A program made the translations under genes and the position numbers. This document shows, in pieces, positions 62,761 through 64,000 of a stretch of DNA of 64,000 nucleotides. Position 1 is the first letter of the stretch. Each line of letters starts with the position of its first letter. The stretch is from assembly GCA_950295325.1 (NCBI GenBank), contig OX485807.1, positions 33,634,440 through 33,698,439 of the forward strand, read 5' to 3'. This stretch comes from Polytrichum commune. Lineage: Eukaryota > Streptophyta > Polytrichopsida > Polytrichales > Polytrichaceae. The notes under the pieces are model-generated. The model was given only the letters and a program-made list of their open reading frames with translations. It ran no database searches and was not told the origin of the DNA.

Positions 62761-62916
62761 TACCGTAGAGGGCTCTCTATTTCAACACAAAAATAATTAT
62801 TTTCTCCTCAAAATCTACCACGTGTCATGCTCACATTCATCACGACCCACTTGTATCCCACGTGGAAACTACATTCCAACACATGTAAAGATGAAACCGG
62901 GGAGCCCTCTACGGTA
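62761..62916. mobile_element. Short TA-target MITE
   Basis: Perfect inverted ends TACCGTAGAGGGCTC at 62761 and its complement ending at 62916, where the outer TA on each side can be the target duplication. Length 156 bp including both TA. A 2-bp TA target with short perfect ends fits a Stowaway-like (Tc1/mariner) class, though the end sequence differs from the usual CTCCCTC. Confidence 0.6.
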
Positions 62917-64000
62917 CTAACAGAATCAATCGCTTTCTGCCTTAATATGTGACGTCGTTCCACAACAGGTATTTCGGAGGAATAGTAAAGTATGACCCCT
63001 ATATATTTGTTGTTAATTCATCATCTCAATTTCACCTCACGAGACTCATGTGATGTCTATGACCCCAATTTAGGGTTATTTTGGCTTAGAATAGAAACAC
63101 TCATTTACAAAACTTTTACCCACCTTATGTGTGTGCGATGAATCGCACTATGCAAGGACATTGTAATGTGGGCTCACAAATCCATATGATTGAATCCGGT
63201 TTGTCCTCCATCTCTCTAGATTTGCAGCCAACGTCAATGCTATTGTCCACAATCTTGTATGTTTTGCACTTTGGCACATTCTCCATCCTTTTGGTTCGAA
63301 GGTGCACTTTTGATAGTGTTGAGGACGAGGCCACCTCGGATAATGACACTTGTGCACACTAGAGGTGATGGAAGCAAATTACGAACTAGGTAATGAAAGG
63401 GGCAATGGATTCACATGCACGACGTGAATCATGAACTAGGTCATGGATGCAAGGAGTCCAACCGACCTCACTATTACTATGGCTTGGTGGATATTGAGTG
63501 CATACTTGTTACGATTGATCAATAGCATGTCAACGCATGTATGTTATTGGACGTAGTGGTCAAGTTATGGCAAGGTCATTGATTACGGGTAATAACATCC
63601 TTTAGATTTGTATCCAATCATAATTAAGCATGTCAACAAACAACTTGGCTTGACCAATGTGGAGGTCTCATAGAACTACATTGATTATCTCAATTAATAA
63701 GGGTGGGCTAATAGTGTGTGTGATCAATTAGTGGAGGCCATACCAAATTGCTTTACATTGTACAATTAGTGCTGCTAAAAGATCTAGAGTTTCAGGAGCT
63801 CAAAGTGTCAAAGTGTTAGAAACTCTCAATACAAGCTCTCTTTAATTTCTCAGTGTTAGAATATGCCTTAGGAGTGAGTGGTGTCAACTAAGAAGAAGAA
63901 GAAGAAGCCTCTTCACGCTTACGAAAAAAATAGCATTTGACAAAAACTTAGAGCACACATTTATTTTCTTCAAAGGTATACTCAATGAGCATGTATTCAT
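62917..64000. other. Unassigned stretch to the window end
   Basis: Three short ORFs at 63125-63362 overlap on opposite strands and none is recognisable. A (GAA)n run lies at 63890-63909. Confidence 0.35.

Overview
The window looks like a TE-rich, AT-rich intergenic stretch of a large land-plant nuclear genome with one clear host gene. That gene is a plant-type inositol polyphosphate multikinase (IPK2) split into eight coding exons at 34564-39100. The surroundings are miniature inverted-repeat elements (Tourist-like with TAA/TTA targets, hAT-like with 8-bp target duplications, a Mutator-like one with a 9-bp duplication), pogo/Tigger relics, a LINE tail and a tRNA-type SINE. From memory, flowering-plant IPK2 coding regions are usually not interrupted, so the intron-rich gene and the wide gene spacing fit a seed-free plant such as a fern, lycophyte or bryophyte. 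This is inference; the species cannot be named from the sequence.

Layout. 1-4.5 kb: a duplicated Tourist-like element, two long dinucleotide repeats, an array of small hairpins and a CACTA-ended element. 4.8-6.3 kb: a hAT-like element with an internal 118-bp tandem array, carrying three other elements, two of them in the same 8-bp palindrome. 6.4-8.1 kb: a GC-richer island, then nested elements. 10.7-14 kb: a LINE tail, a Tourist-like copy and a hAT-like copy. 17.7-19.1 kb: a palindrome of about 1.4 kb with 690-bp arms. 23.2 kb: a GC-rich minisatellite. 30.5-33 kb: two pogo-related relics. 34.5-39.1 kb: IPK2. 40.7-45.4 kb: a foldback element, a TATA-led short ORF, twin 409-bp hAT-like elements and a Mutator-like element. 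45.7-46.5 kb: a speculative cysteine-rich secreted peptide gene. 48-56 kb: more nested elements, a SINE and a pogo-derived miniature. 56-64 kb: mostly unassigned, with a few relics.

The IPK2 model rests on eight exons that sum to 858 nt and encode 285 residues with every family motif in frame. It needs one minor-class (U12-type) AT-AC intron at 35705-35869, which restores the alignment length expected for the family. Introns 2, 6 and 7 hold dispersed repeats also found outside the gene. The other recurring theme is nesting: copies of one hAT-like family carry different younger insertions, and three different insertions used the same AACCGGTT-type target. I found no CRISPR array, no rRNA or tRNA gene and no LTR element I could support.
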